From: a virus | IMG/VR virus record: IMGVR_UViG_3300047491_001112 | Span: 1-28,501 of that record | Reading direction: 5' to 3' (one strand) | DNA length: 28,501 bases | In this document: positions 19,759-27,838 of the stretch, piece after piece | How positions within the stretch are numbered: the stretch's first letter is position 1 | How the letters are laid out: each line of letters starts with the position of its first letter | Position numbers and translations under genes: made by a program | The notes under the pieces: model-generated | Told to the model about the DNA's origin: nothing | The model's database searches: none | Seen by the model: the letters and a program-made list of their open reading frames with translations, nothing else

Positions 19759-20300
19759 TCCCATACCTCCACTAAAATGCGTTTATCCGTAATGGGAGGG
19801 GTGGAGAAACCGCAGCAGTAGGGATCCGTAGTGGTGATTGTCAATTCTTTGCTGGCGGAAAACGGATCGCACTGACCCTGGGAATTCAGGACAGGGGTCA
19901 ACTGGAAAATCTGGTCGAAACAGGCAGTACCCCATTTGAAATGGGCATACCAGTTCCCGGAACTGCATTGCAGCCAGATATCAGTCAGGTCTTCGTAGAA
20001 CCCCGGGCAGTACCCGATGCTTTCGGATGCCTTGTACCACTGGTTTCCATCCCATTCCAGATCGAAGGTCAAAGGTGGATCCGGACAGGCGCATTTCCCA
20101 AGAGGGGAAATCTTGATGTGCATGGTCAGCGGATAGTAGGTCGGACCTTCTTTGTAGGGAGGAGGCCCCGGAATATTACGTCCGCAGCAGGTATTGCAGC
20201 AGCATCGCTGATGAATTGCCCACCCTGGGAGTCCGAACCGGTCTCGGAATTGATTCCGACGAAGATAATTCCCCCTCCATTTGTAAATCAGGAGTGTCAT
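19755..20300 (-). CDS. Cys-rich beta protein, planctomycete-associated type
   Basis: 181 residues. A basic N-terminus (KWRGNYLRRNQFRDRFG) leads to a Cys cluster (RCCCNTCCGRNIPGPP). Beta-rich sequence follows with regularly placed Cys: LTMHIKISPLGKCACPDPPLTFDLEWDG, YCPGFYED, WLQCSSGNWY, TACFDQ, QCDPFS and DPYCCGF, ending in ITDKRILVEVWE. I recall similar proteins (CCG..IP.TLH.T, C.C..G....L.WDG..W, C.PF..EF) as common in planctomycete genomes and their proviruses. Disulfides or metal binding are possible. It begins two bases after the stop of the 739-residue protein (TAA TC ATG), so it is probably co-translated and may be a virion component. Confidence 0.65.
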   Translation of the reverse strand: MTLLIYKWRGNYLRRNQFRDRFGLPGWAIHQRCCCNTCCGRNIPGPPPYKEGPTYYPLTMHIKISPLGKCACPDPPLTFDLEWDGNQWYKASESIGYCPGFYEDLTDIWLQCSSGNWYAHFKWGTACFDQIFQLTPVLNSQGQCDPFSASKELTITTTDPYCCGFSTPPITDKRILVEVWE

Positions 20301-20302
20301 GA

Positions 20303-22522
20303 TTACTGACCACTGGACCCGCTAGAACCTTCGCAATCGACACCGCAGATGATATTCTGTTCCGCCTGTGCCGTACTGACACCCGCCACGCAGACACCCT
20401 GGTAAACCGCTCGCAGACAGGTTCCGGTGTCGTAGAATCCGGTCACAATCAGTTGTGCCTCGAATTCCATGATGGTGGTTTCCGTGTCACCCTGACCGTC
20501 GGATTCCTCAAACAGGCAGGCAGTGGAAGCCTTGTAGACCAGTTTTGGGCAGTCGCCCTGCACATCCTGTTTGGAAACTTCCGTCACGAAACCGCGATGG
20601 TAAAGCGGAATTTCTTCTTTCCAATCGGGTTGCATACAAGACATCAGGGATACCTTGTCCAAAACATGCCCCTTGATGGCGCAGTCCCCAACTTGACCCT
20701 GTGAAGAAAACATCAGGAACTTGTCCGCCTGGGTCAATTCATTCTCCACGGGCACGTCAAAGGACCGGTGCTGAACCTGCACGATGAACCACGACTGCAT
20801 CCTGGGCCAATACTTCAGGAACACCCAGTACCCCTGTAGTCCGCTAAGGTGGAATAAATTCAATGCGGAAGTGGGGATACCCCCAGGGATAGTATACGGG
20901 TATTCCGAAAGGATCTCCACATCGGTGAGACTGCCACTGGCGTCATCGGGGCACATATTGCTTGCCAACTTCGCCAGAGCATCGTAAGCCATGTTGTAGG
21001 ACAAGTCCCCAGCAGTTATCCACTCCCGCAACTGTTGGTGATAGTGGGCAATGACCGTATCCCCGGAGAGCAATCCTTTGTTCCGGACTTCGTAGATCGT
21101 GGTGGGTTTGGAATTGTGGGGGATAACAGATACATTCCCATACCCATCTTTCTGGATGGAACATACCCGGGCCGAAGCACTGCCGTGCGGGTAGAGTTCG
21201 CTGTCCAGGCGGGCTACGCACCAGTAGTCCGGGTCGATGTGCTGACGGGAAATGTCGGCGGGACCGGCGTAATCGTAATCCTCAAACTTGCCGTGCATGG
21301 GCGCCGGGACCACATACCCGTGATGACTGTAAACCAGTTCCGTCACCAGTCCTGTACCTAAGTCATGCCAGATGACTCCGGAGAGCGTCCCGGAAGGGCT
21401 GATGTCCAGCACACCGTTGTAGATTTCGTGAAGCGGGTCTTTGTAAACGTAATTCAGCCAGCGCGCCGCCTTGAGAGCGGCGTGGGCTTCGCAGGCGGAT
21501 TCGTTGGTGATTGCCCCCGTGGAATCGAACAGGGCATCCATGGTGGCGTGCAGGACCTGCTGCGACCCTGGCACCGTTTCCACAGAAGCGAGAATGTCAC
21601 TGGTCTCCACCTGAACCACATGGAACATCCGGGAAAGACGATACTCCTTGGAGGTCTGCTCATCGGATAGACCATCTGTGGGGAAGTAATCGTCTTTTCT
21701 GGGAAAGAAAACCGTCACGGTCTCGGGGATCACCTGACCCTGCTTGGCGTGACTGCGGTCGATCAGCCGGTGACCCCACGTCGTTGTGGTGGTAGACGGA
21801 TCGGGGATGGAAGCTGAACGCGGTTCAATCGCGAAGGTTCCATCCAGAGAAGAAACTACCCAGTGGTCAATTTCCGCCAGGGCGCTGGTAATGGCATCCC
21901 AGGCATTCCAGCCCTGGAAGTCATAATTCTTGGGAGCATCGGAAGGAAGAGTGGCGAGGGTAAGGTCGATAGCTCCCATGCAGTCGGGAAGCAGATTCCA
22001 GAGGTCGGTAAGCATTTCCTCCCACGTCCAGGGAGTCCCTGCACCGTCCTGCGACGTGTGCATGTAGACCCCTCCGGTACGGTCGTGGAGAAGCATGTTG
22101 TAGGCATAGTTCACCGCACTCCGGGCAGCGGCATGACGGGCGTCCGCAAACTCCACGAGGTAGACGTTATCGTTGTCGTTCGTGGGATCATTGGAAGTCA
22201 GGACGGAAGTGATTTTGACGGGGCAGAGTCCGAAGACCTGTATCGTAGCATTAGTTTCCGTGTCGTGGATATTCGCCGTACAGACGTAACCCACCCCGTC
22301 CAGGGAAGTAACGCTGTAGGATTCGTAGATATCATCAAGATCACTCTTAGAAAGCAATAGGTAGGCTTTTCCCGCCACGGGTCCTGCTGAGATCCGTACA
22401 GAATTCGCCCAACCCTCCACATGATCCGTCCGTTGTCCGGATTGCCGCAAGGCACGCAAGATGTCCCTGGCGTCAATGACATCGATGCCGTCCAGTTGGA
22501 AACTGACGCTGTAGACCGCCAT
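20303..22522 (-). CDS. large putative virion structural protein
   Basis: 739 residues, not assigned to a family. GGAAGG precedes the ATG at 22522. The N-terminal 240 residues are strand-rich (AVYSVSFQLDGIDVIDARDILRALRQ; YVCTANIHDTETNATIQVFG; DNVYLVEFADARHAAARSAV). They include a W-rich helical part (TPWTWEEMLTDLWNLLP) reminiscent of tail or baseplate hub proteins. A Pro/Thr-rich loop (SIPDPSTTTTTWGH) and more beta segments follow. The C-terminal 130 residues contain several Cys and end in SSGSSGQ. There is no signal peptide or membrane segment. The place between the portal and Cys-rich genes in the virion operon supports a structural role; which part of the particle is unknown. Confidence 0.6.
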   Translation of the reverse strand: MAVYSVSFQLDGIDVIDARDILRALRQSGQRTDHVEGWANSVRISAGPVAGKAYLLLSKSDLDDIYESYSVTSLDGVGYVCTANIHDTETNATIQVFGLCPVKITSVLTSNDPTNDNDNVYLVEFADARHAAARSAVNYAYNMLLHDRTGGVYMHTSQDGAGTPWTWEEMLTDLWNLLPDCMGAIDLTLATLPSDAPKNYDFQGWNAWDAITSALAEIDHWVVSSLDGTFAIEPRSASIPDPSTTTTTWGHRLIDRSHAKQGQVIPETVTVFFPRKDDYFPTDGLSDEQTSKEYRLSRMFHVVQVETSDILASVETVPGSQQVLHATMDALFDSTGAITNESACEAHAALKAARWLNYVYKDPLHEIYNGVLDISPSGTLSGVIWHDLGTGLVTELVYSHHGYVVPAPMHGKFEDYDYAGPADISRQHIDPDYWCVARLDSELYPHGSASARVCSIQKDGYGNVSVIPHNSKPTTIYEVRNKGLLSGDTVIAHYHQQLREWITAGDLSYNMAYDALAKLASNMCPDDASGSLTDVEILSEYPYTIPGGIPTSALNLFHLSGLQGYWVFLKYWPRMQSWFIVQVQHRSFDVPVENELTQADKFLMFSSQGQVGDCAIKGHVLDKVSLMSCMQPDWKEEIPLYHRGFVTEVSKQDVQGDCPKLVYKASTACLFEESDGQGDTETTIMEFEAQLIVTGFYDTGTCLRAVYQGVCVAGVSTAQAEQNIICGVDCEGSSGSSGQ

Positions 22523-22536
22523 GGAGTGCCTTCCCG

Positions 22537-22553
22537 TAACGTGGGATTAAATC
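22537..22553 (-). repeat. intergenic 17-bp element, copy 7
   Basis: Minus-strand GATTTAATCCCACGTTA, an exact copy. Its first bases are part of the portal gene's TGA stop; the next start is 14 bases further on. Confidence 0.8.
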
Positions 22554-25173
22554 AGAAGTTCTCGGAACCCGGGTTGAATTCGCTGTCCTTGTCCCATTTG
22601 TCGATGGCACGCTGGATCACCCGATCATGGGTCAGATGAACAGGTTCCGTGGGTGCATCCATTCCGGAAAGGTATTCACCCAGGACCTCCTGCATGAATG
22701 CCTTGTCGGTGATCTGCATAGGACGTTCCGGCTGATCCTTAATCATCATCTCCCACATATCCTGTTCAACAGCTTTCTCGTCATCCCGATTCGTCCAGCG
22801 GAAGGACTGGTATTCGGAAGCCATGGAACGGGAGAAACGGTCGAAGCCGGGGAGGATTTCCTTGCCGCTTTTACCACCACCTTTGTGTTTGCCGGTGAAA
22901 TCCTTTCCGGCATTCTCCATGCGACGGAGACCGATGGGGGACAGACCGTAGGCATCATGGAACCGCTTGCGGATATCCATCTCCATCTTGTATTGCTCGT
23001 ACTGATCCGCGTAGCGGGTATTCCAATGCTCCCGGGCGAGGTCCTTGAAAGTCCCCACGTCCAGACCTTTGACCTCCTTGGCGAGTTTGGAAACTGCCTT
23101 CTCGAAAGTCGGGGCATAGGTCGGGTCGTAACGGGTGTAAGAAACCTTGGTGGGGACTCGTTCGTAGCCGGTGACTTTTCCGGTGTCTTTGTCCTTAATG
23201 GGTTTTTTCTTCATCACCGTTTTGGAGGATTCCGTACCGCCAGCCGATTGAGCCAGTTTGTCCATGGCTTTTTTGGCCCTGGCGCCGAATTCGGCTTCGC
23301 TTTGAAGCTCCTTGTGAGCTTCCTTCATGTATTCAAGAAAACCCTCCTGATCAGTGGGGTCCTTACCGGCAATGGTCTGTAGGATGTCCGTGATGGGGTC
23401 TGCCTCGCTCGGTAACGAGGGTGCAGACGGGTCTGGATCATTTTCCCAGGGAAACCCGCTGGCGCCGTCCTGGGCCTTTCCAGAGGCTTTCCCGTCGTCC
23501 TGCATTTCTCCCTTGGGTTTCGCATGGGGGCGCGCTCCCCCACGGCGAGGGGCTCCCTTGGGGCTACCTTTGGTCCCGGAATCCGAAGGTCGTCCCTTGG
23601 GACTACGAAGTCTGTCAAGGACTTCTCCCGCCTGAGAGATGTGCTTGCCATGTAATGCACGGGGACCTCCTGCCAAAACTTTGCCGTCTTTGGAAACAAA
23701 AACGTGCATCCCACCTTTGTGTTCGACTTTCTCTCCGTCCTCTCCTTCACCGGATTGACCGCCGATGGTTGTCCAGCTTCCGGACTTCCCGGCAACAACT
23801 GCCATACGGAGCGGTGCCTTGCGTTTCAGGGCGCGGGAACGACGGGATTCTAAACCGAATGCCTGTTGCCGGTCATTGGGGAACATCATCTCCGGGGAAC
23901 CCTTTCCACCGGGAGGCTGGGAAGTTTGATTCATTCCCGGAGGACCCCCTCCACCCCCTTCTTCTGGAGGAATAGGATTGCCTTCCTCGTCGTATTCCTG
24001 TTGAGGCTGATTGGGGTTCTGGTCCTGGGGTTTGTTCTCGTCCAGTTCGTCAGTCAAAGGCAGGACGTTGATTTCGTAATTGAGGTCGTCCCCGAAATTC
24101 ATGGTGACCAGCGGACGGAGAATCTGCTTGTCGATGTCGGAGACAAGCCATTGCACCAATTCCTGAAGCGTGGAAAAGAACGCCAGTTGTGGGACTTTAC
24201 GTCCGCTGCTGCTGCCGAATCCCTGATTACCACCCGCGTCGATGACTTCGTTGGGGATACCCATGCCTTCCAGCACTTCACGACGAAGGAGGTCGCCGTA
24301 TTCCAGCAAGCCGGTCGGGACGGCATTGGCCGAAGGAGGTTCATACTCCCAGGACCGTTTGGTGTCCTGCATGGTGTTGGGCAGGGCAAGTGTTCCACCG
24401 GCACGCTTCTTTTCCAAAAGTTCCCGGGCAAGATCCCGGTTTGAGACGACCGTGCCTTCTTTGGTGCGTACCGTTCCAGGCGGGTGATAGATGATGCCAC
24501 CCTCAAAGGAGTTCTTGTAAAACCAGAGTCGCCGGATGTCGCGATAGCCGCCGTCCGACCACTGCTCCCACCAGGGGATGTGGCATCCGTACAAACGGCT
24601 CATACCGTACCAGGGGTGCTTCTCCCGTCCGTGAACATGCCAGAACGCTTTGGGACCTCCCAGGAAGATTTTTCCACGGGCGCCCCCTCCTCCAACCGTG
24701 GTGGCTTCCTGATCGCTGAATTGGGGGACGTTATCCACGGTCATGCCTTGGAATTCACCCTGCTTGGTAATGGCACGGCAGTCGAGCGGTTCCAAGTCAC
24801 GGAGAATATCGAAATGCACCCGACCGTCTTCCAGGCGGTAGAGAACTTCCGAAGCGGAGTAACCCCATTCCACCGCTTTCAAAGCGCGGGAAGCACTGTT
24901 CTTCCAGAACCGTTTCAGATTTTTCTGGATGAAATTCTGGATGTCGGCGGAAGGTGCCTCGATTTCAAACTTGGCGGATGTGAGGATCGGACCCTTGATG
25001 AGCCACAGTCCGAAGATGATGCGAGGGTCCGTCAGCATCTCGCGGATAATGAAGGACGAGAAAGGCGGACGGGTCCGGTGAATGGAGAAATGGCTGGGGA
25101 GATAGGACGGCAGATAGTCGGCAGTACGCGGACCACCCAGCAGTTCGGAGGGTTTGTAATGCTTCTTTGTCAT
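22552..25173 (-). CDS. portal protein (DUF935-like) with long C-terminal extension
   Basis: 873 residues; CGGAGAAAG precedes the ATG at 25173. Residues 1-375 read as a DUF935/Mu gp29-like portal: EMLTDPRIIFGLWLIKGPILTS, then FEIEAP, ALKAVEWGYSASEVLY, WHVHGREKHPWYGMSRL, LLEYGDLLRREVLEGMGIPNEVI, and DIDKQILRPLVTMNFG. Portals form the dodecameric DNA channel at one head vertex. Residues 378-430 are a Pro/Gln/Gly-rich linker with GGGGG. The next part has a small beta motif (HKGGMHVFVSKDGKVLAGGP) and low-complexity Lys/Gly/Pro sequence. The last 270 residues are helical (EGFLEYMKEAHKELQSEAEFG; MEMDIRKRFHDAYGLSPIGLRR). This extension roughly doubles the usual 450-550 residue length and could be a fused head-morphogenesis or scaffold-type part. 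Confidence 0.8.
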   Translation of the reverse strand: MTKKHYKPSELLGGPRTADYLPSYLPSHFSIHRTRPPFSSFIIREMLTDPRIIFGLWLIKGPILTSAKFEIEAPSADIQNFIQKNLKRFWKNSASRALKAVEWGYSASEVLYRLEDGRVHFDILRDLEPLDCRAITKQGEFQGMTVDNVPQFSDQEATTVGGGGARGKIFLGGPKAFWHVHGREKHPWYGMSRLYGCHIPWWEQWSDGGYRDIRRLWFYKNSFEGGIIYHPPGTVRTKEGTVVSNRDLARELLEKKRAGGTLALPNTMQDTKRSWEYEPPSANAVPTGLLEYGDLLRREVLEGMGIPNEVIDAGGNQGFGSSSGRKVPQLAFFSTLQELVQWLVSDIDKQILRPLVTMNFGDDLNYEINVLPLTDELDENKPQDQNPNQPQQEYDEEGNPIPPEEGGGGGPPGMNQTSQPPGGKGSPEMMFPNDRQQAFGLESRRSRALKRKAPLRMAVVAGKSGSWTTIGGQSGEGEDGEKVEHKGGMHVFVSKDGKVLAGGPRALHGKHISQAGEVLDRLRSPKGRPSDSGTKGSPKGAPRRGGARPHAKPKGEMQDDGKASGKAQDGASGFPWENDPDPSAPSLPSEADPITDILQTIAGKDPTDQEGFLEYMKEAHKELQSEAEFGARAKKAMDKLAQSAGGTESSKTVMKKKPIKDKDTGKVTGYERVPTKVSYTRYDPTYAPTFEKAVSKLAKEVKGLDVGTFKDLAREHWNTRYADQYEQYKMEMDIRKRFHDAYGLSPIGLRRMENAGKDFTGKHKGGGKSGKEILPGFDRFSRSMASEYQSFRWTNRDDEKAVEQDMWEMMIKDQPERPMQITDKAFMQEVLGEYLSGMDAPTEPVHLTHDRVIQRAIDKWDKDSEFNPGSENF

Positions 25174-25197
25174 GACTTTCTCCGTCCTCGATCCTTC

Positions 25198-25476
25198 TTA
25201 GGATTCGTCTCCGAATGATTCAGTCCCGGATTTGGTTTTCATGGTAGCCAGGATGAAATCCGCTTCCGCTTTTTCCGCCTGTTCCACATCTCCGGTGGAT
25301 GCTAAGACCAAGTTGTAAAGGTGATCGCTCGTCAGAGTTCCCTGCACACGGCGGGCTTGAAGTTCCTCTTCCGCCCGGAACCCCGCTTCCAACAGATGCA
25401 GGTAGTAAATCATGTGCTGCGGAAGTTCCAGGGCATTGACGCCGTAGGAACGGTAGACTCTGGCGAGCGGTTTCAG
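25198..25476 (-). CDS. -1 frameshift extension of the tail assembly chaperone-like gene
   Basis: 92 residues beginning LKPLARVYRSYGVNALELPQ, in the -1 frame relative to the gene at 25473-25754. The frame has no ATG, GTG or TTG near its 5' end; the first Met is 21 codons in and has no good Shine-Dalgarno. A ribosome that slips at G GGA AAC (25482-25476) enters it exactly at CTG 25476, giving a 93+92 = 185-residue fusion. The product is helical (MIYYLHLLEAGFRAEEELQARR; EQAEKAEADFILATMK) with an acidic end, similar in style to the T part of lambda gpGT. Initiation at CTG or at ATG 25413 are weaker alternatives. Confidence 0.65.
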   Translation of the reverse strand: MKPLARVYRSYGVNALELPQHMIYYLHLLEAGFRAEEELQARRVQGTLTSDHLYNLVLASTGDVEQAEKAEADFILATMKTKSGTESFGDES

Positions 25477-25754
25477 TTTCCCAGGATTTCCTTCATGACT
25501 TTGTTGACGCGAACGGCAATCAGGTATGCCTGAAAGGGGGTAATTGGTCCCGTTGCACGGGCGGACAACGCAGCGGCATATCTTTCGCACCACTCAGACC
25601 GGTCCCGCATCAGTTCTTCCTGGGGGATACCTGTCTGGGATGCCGCCAATTCCTGATCGAGGGTGATAATGTCCTCGGTCAGGATGGTCACCCCTTCCGG
25701 ATTGCAGACTTCCAGAATGGTGTTTTCGGGAATGGTCATGGTCAGCTTGGTCAT
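25473..25754 (-). CDS. tail assembly chaperone-like protein (G-type product)
   Basis: 93 residues; TAGGAG stands seven bases before the ATG at 25754. It is strand-rich at first (TKLTMTIPENTILEVCNPEG), then helical (EELMRDRSEWCERYAAALSA; FQAYLIAVRVNKVMKEILG). It ends GGA AAC TGA, where the last two sense codons with the preceding G form a canonical slippery heptamer. Length, size ratio and slippery site match the phage tail chaperone pair (lambda gpG/gpGT), whose two products coat the tape measure protein during tail assembly. A candidate tape measure end lies two genes upstream. Sequence similarity to known chaperones was not recognised; the call rests on architecture. Confidence 0.6.
   Translation of the reverse strand: MTKLTMTIPENTILEVCNPEGVTILTEDIITLDQELAASQTGIPQEELMRDRSEWCERYAAALSARATGPITPFQAYLIAVRVNKVMKEILGN
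25476..25482 (-). promoter_or_regulatory. programmed -1 frameshift slippery site G GGA AAC
   Basis: The minus-strand heptamer GGGAAAC lies in the X XXY YYZ register of the 93-codon frame, directly before TGA. After a -1 slip, reading continues CTG AAA CCG for 92 codons. No clear pseudoknot was found downstream; the adjacent stop codon may itself favour slipping. Confidence 0.7.
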
Positions 25755-25764
25755 AAGGTTCTCC

Positions 25765-25781
25765 TAACGTGGGAATAAATC
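25765..25781 (-). repeat. intergenic 17-bp element, copy 8
   Basis: Minus-strand GATTTATTCCCACGTTA, an exact consensus copy. It overlaps the TGA stop of the 685-residue gene and ends next to the TAGGAG of the chaperone-like gene. Confidence 0.8.
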
Positions 25782-27837
25782 AGGCATAATTCTGGGGTTG
25801 TGCGTTATGGACGGCGTTACCGGAAAGATAAGTCCCGGAAACCAATCCTGTAATGCGGAAAGGGATTCTCCATGTGGCGACGTAAATCGGACTGGTATTG
25901 GATCGGACGTATTCGCGGTGGGACCATTCACCGCCTTCGCGATATGCGGGTTGTCCTGCGAAAGATTGCAGGGTGGGGGTCGGAATGGAGTAATAGGCCC
26001 TGACAGCGTAGCCGACCATGGTCACGATGTACTGGGAGTCTCCACGGATTTGAATGGAATGCGGGTTGGCATCCCGTCCTGTGTTGGAGACGTTGTTGGC
26101 TATCTGGAACCCGCCTGCTGCTGCATTCGTGTAAACGGATTGGGTGTGGATGTTTTCGTCAGAGACGTTCCGGATGCGGGCGTAAGCCACCGTGTTGGGA
26201 ATTTCGAGGATGTAGAAAGCGTTGTAAAAATCGATCCAGCTTTGTTCCGGAGTGGCTGGCGCCGGGGTAAATAGTTTGGCGGCATCAATGGTGCTTTGGG
26301 CAATGACGGTTCCGCCTACCGGACCTGTGGCAGTTCTATCGGGACTTGCCCAGGGAGATCCCGGAGCCGGGACAGGTTGCTGCGGTTGATCCGGGGGGAT
26401 ATTGGGAGGAACACAGGCTAGACGGGCATTGGAAACGGAAGGCAGAGTGCCCGACATATAATTCCCACCGCTGGTGATTGAATTGGCGTAACTGCAAGAG
26501 TTCACCAGCAGATCGTATTCACCGGTTCCGGTAGGGGTCAGTCTCAAACCGGCACTGCCACGGGAGTGATGCACATCCACTGCCAGAGAAAGGGAGTGGT
26601 TGTCCCAGTTCAGTTTTCCATTAACCGTATCGTCCAGCATCATGAAGATACGGGAGGATTTCCACAGGTCTTCCAGCCTGCTTCCGACGAGATACTCGAA
26701 AGTGAAGGAGAATTCCCGGCGGAAGATTTTCTCCTTCATGGTCAGGCTGATGGGGAAGTACCAGCAGTTCTTTTTGACTTCCAGACGCTGGGCACGTTCT
26801 TCGGGAGATTCGTTCGGCTTGATTTCTTCCGGCATCCCGGGGACCGGAGGTTTGTCGGGATGTCCGATGGAAAGCCACGAAAGTCGGTCTTTCACCACCA
26901 TGATGAAGACGTTGTAGGCATGGTTGCGTCCGACGCAGGGAGCCAGCTTCACATTGCCGCTGATACTACTGCGCCAGGTACGCATTCCCTGACCGTGGTA
27001 CAGACCCTTCTGACCGAATGACGATGACATGGAATGATCGATATCCATATCCACGACATACGGAGGGTAGGGGTTGGGGGAGGGAATTTCCGTGTCTTGA
27101 ATCCGGAAACGGAGAACCGCTTTGGTCTTGTCCAGGGACCATTCCTGATTCCGGCGAAACCCGGGAATGGGGAGAATGTTCTGCGAGATTTTTTCCCGCC
27201 ACAAATCCGCCATGATGTAGACGTAATTTTTGATGGCGATGTTGATCCGGTCGTGATAGTTCCCGGCGAACTGGACCGAATAGTATCCGGCCAGAGTCAG
27301 TTCACCGTTGATGGACCGGACCGACATTCCGTCCTCGTTGATGTTCCACGAGGCTTCCCAGTTGTAACTGTGCGGATACCAGGGATAGGCCCTGGAATAA
27401 GTGCTGAGACAATTTTCCAGTTGAATCCGACAGGTCCAGACCACGCGTACCGCCCGATTAGCGCCGATGGGTTCCCAGACCAAGACGGAAGGTTGCGGTG
27501 TGTAATTCAACCCGTACACGGAAGTGCCGACGGTTGCTCCTTCCGGAACATTCACGGCAACGAATCCGAATCCCTGAAGCATGAAGGTCAACGGACCTCC
27601 CGCTTCGGACAGAGCGATGCGGATAAGTTCCAGGGAGTTGTCGGCGCTGGTGGTACCCTTAATGGGCAAGTCACTAGTGGTGACTACGAACTCCACCGTC
27701 AGGTTGATTTCCGTCCAGCGGACTACCCGGTGAGCAGGATCGTACTGCGGTTCCAGAAGCGCCTTGGAAGATAGTGCGGGCGGGAAAGTGATTCCGTTGT
27801 AAGTGACTTCTCCGACGCTGATAAGTCTGCCAGCCAT
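25780..27837 (-). CDS. large putative tail/baseplate structural protein
   Basis: 685 residues from ATG at 27837, chosen over an ATG 28 codons upstream because AGGAGG precedes it and the longer form would overlap the upstream gene. The protein is beta-rich throughout (AGRLISVGEVTYNGITFPP; NLTVEFVVTTSDLPIKGT; GPLTFMLQGFGFVAVNV; VRSINGELTLAGYYSVQFAG). A Pro/Gln-rich linker (PPNIPPDQPQQPVPAPGSP) lies near residue 490, and a C-terminal domain (NAFYILEIPNTVAYARIRNV...; ATWRIPFRITGLVSG) follows. No catalytic motif or signal is seen. Position between a tape measure-like end and the chaperone-like gene supports a tail or baseplate component. It could equally be a major virion protein of another type; no homologue is recognised. 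Confidence 0.6.
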   Translation of the reverse strand: MAGRLISVGEVTYNGITFPPALSSKALLEPQYDPAHRVVRWTEINLTVEFVVTTSDLPIKGTTSADNSLELIRIALSEAGGPLTFMLQGFGFVAVNVPEGATVGTSVYGLNYTPQPSVLVWEPIGANRAVRVVWTCRIQLENCLSTYSRAYPWYPHSYNWEASWNINEDGMSVRSINGELTLAGYYSVQFAGNYHDRINIAIKNYVYIMADLWREKISQNILPIPGFRRNQEWSLDKTKAVLRFRIQDTEIPSPNPYPPYVVDMDIDHSMSSSFGQKGLYHGQGMRTWRSSISGNVKLAPCVGRNHAYNVFIMVVKDRLSWLSIGHPDKPPVPGMPEEIKPNESPEERAQRLEVKKNCWYFPISLTMKEKIFRREFSFTFEYLVGSRLEDLWKSSRIFMMLDDTVNGKLNWDNHSLSLAVDVHHSRGSAGLRLTPTGTGEYDLLVNSCSYANSITSGGNYMSGTLPSVSNARLACVPPNIPPDQPQQPVPAPGSPWASPDRTATGPVGGTVIAQSTIDAAKLFTPAPATPEQSWIDFYNAFYILEIPNTVAYARIRNVSDENIHTQSVYTNAAAGGFQIANNVSNTGRDANPHSIQIRGDSQYIVTMVGYAVRAYYSIPTPTLQSFAGQPAYREGGEWSHREYVRSNTSPIYVATWRIPFRITGLVSGTYLSGNAVHNAQPQNYA

Positions 27838-27838
27838 A

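Noticed and set aside
20845-20861. Degenerate copy of the 17-bp element within the 739-residue gene
   Set aside because: It needs a one-base deletion plus a substitution to align, and the bases are explained by coding sequence.
23940-24000. Gly/Pro codon run and simple repeats in the portal gene considered as a CRISPR or tandem array
   Set aside because: The repeats are short, irregular and in frame with a disordered linker. No CRISPR-like repeat-spacer pattern occurs anywhere in the window.
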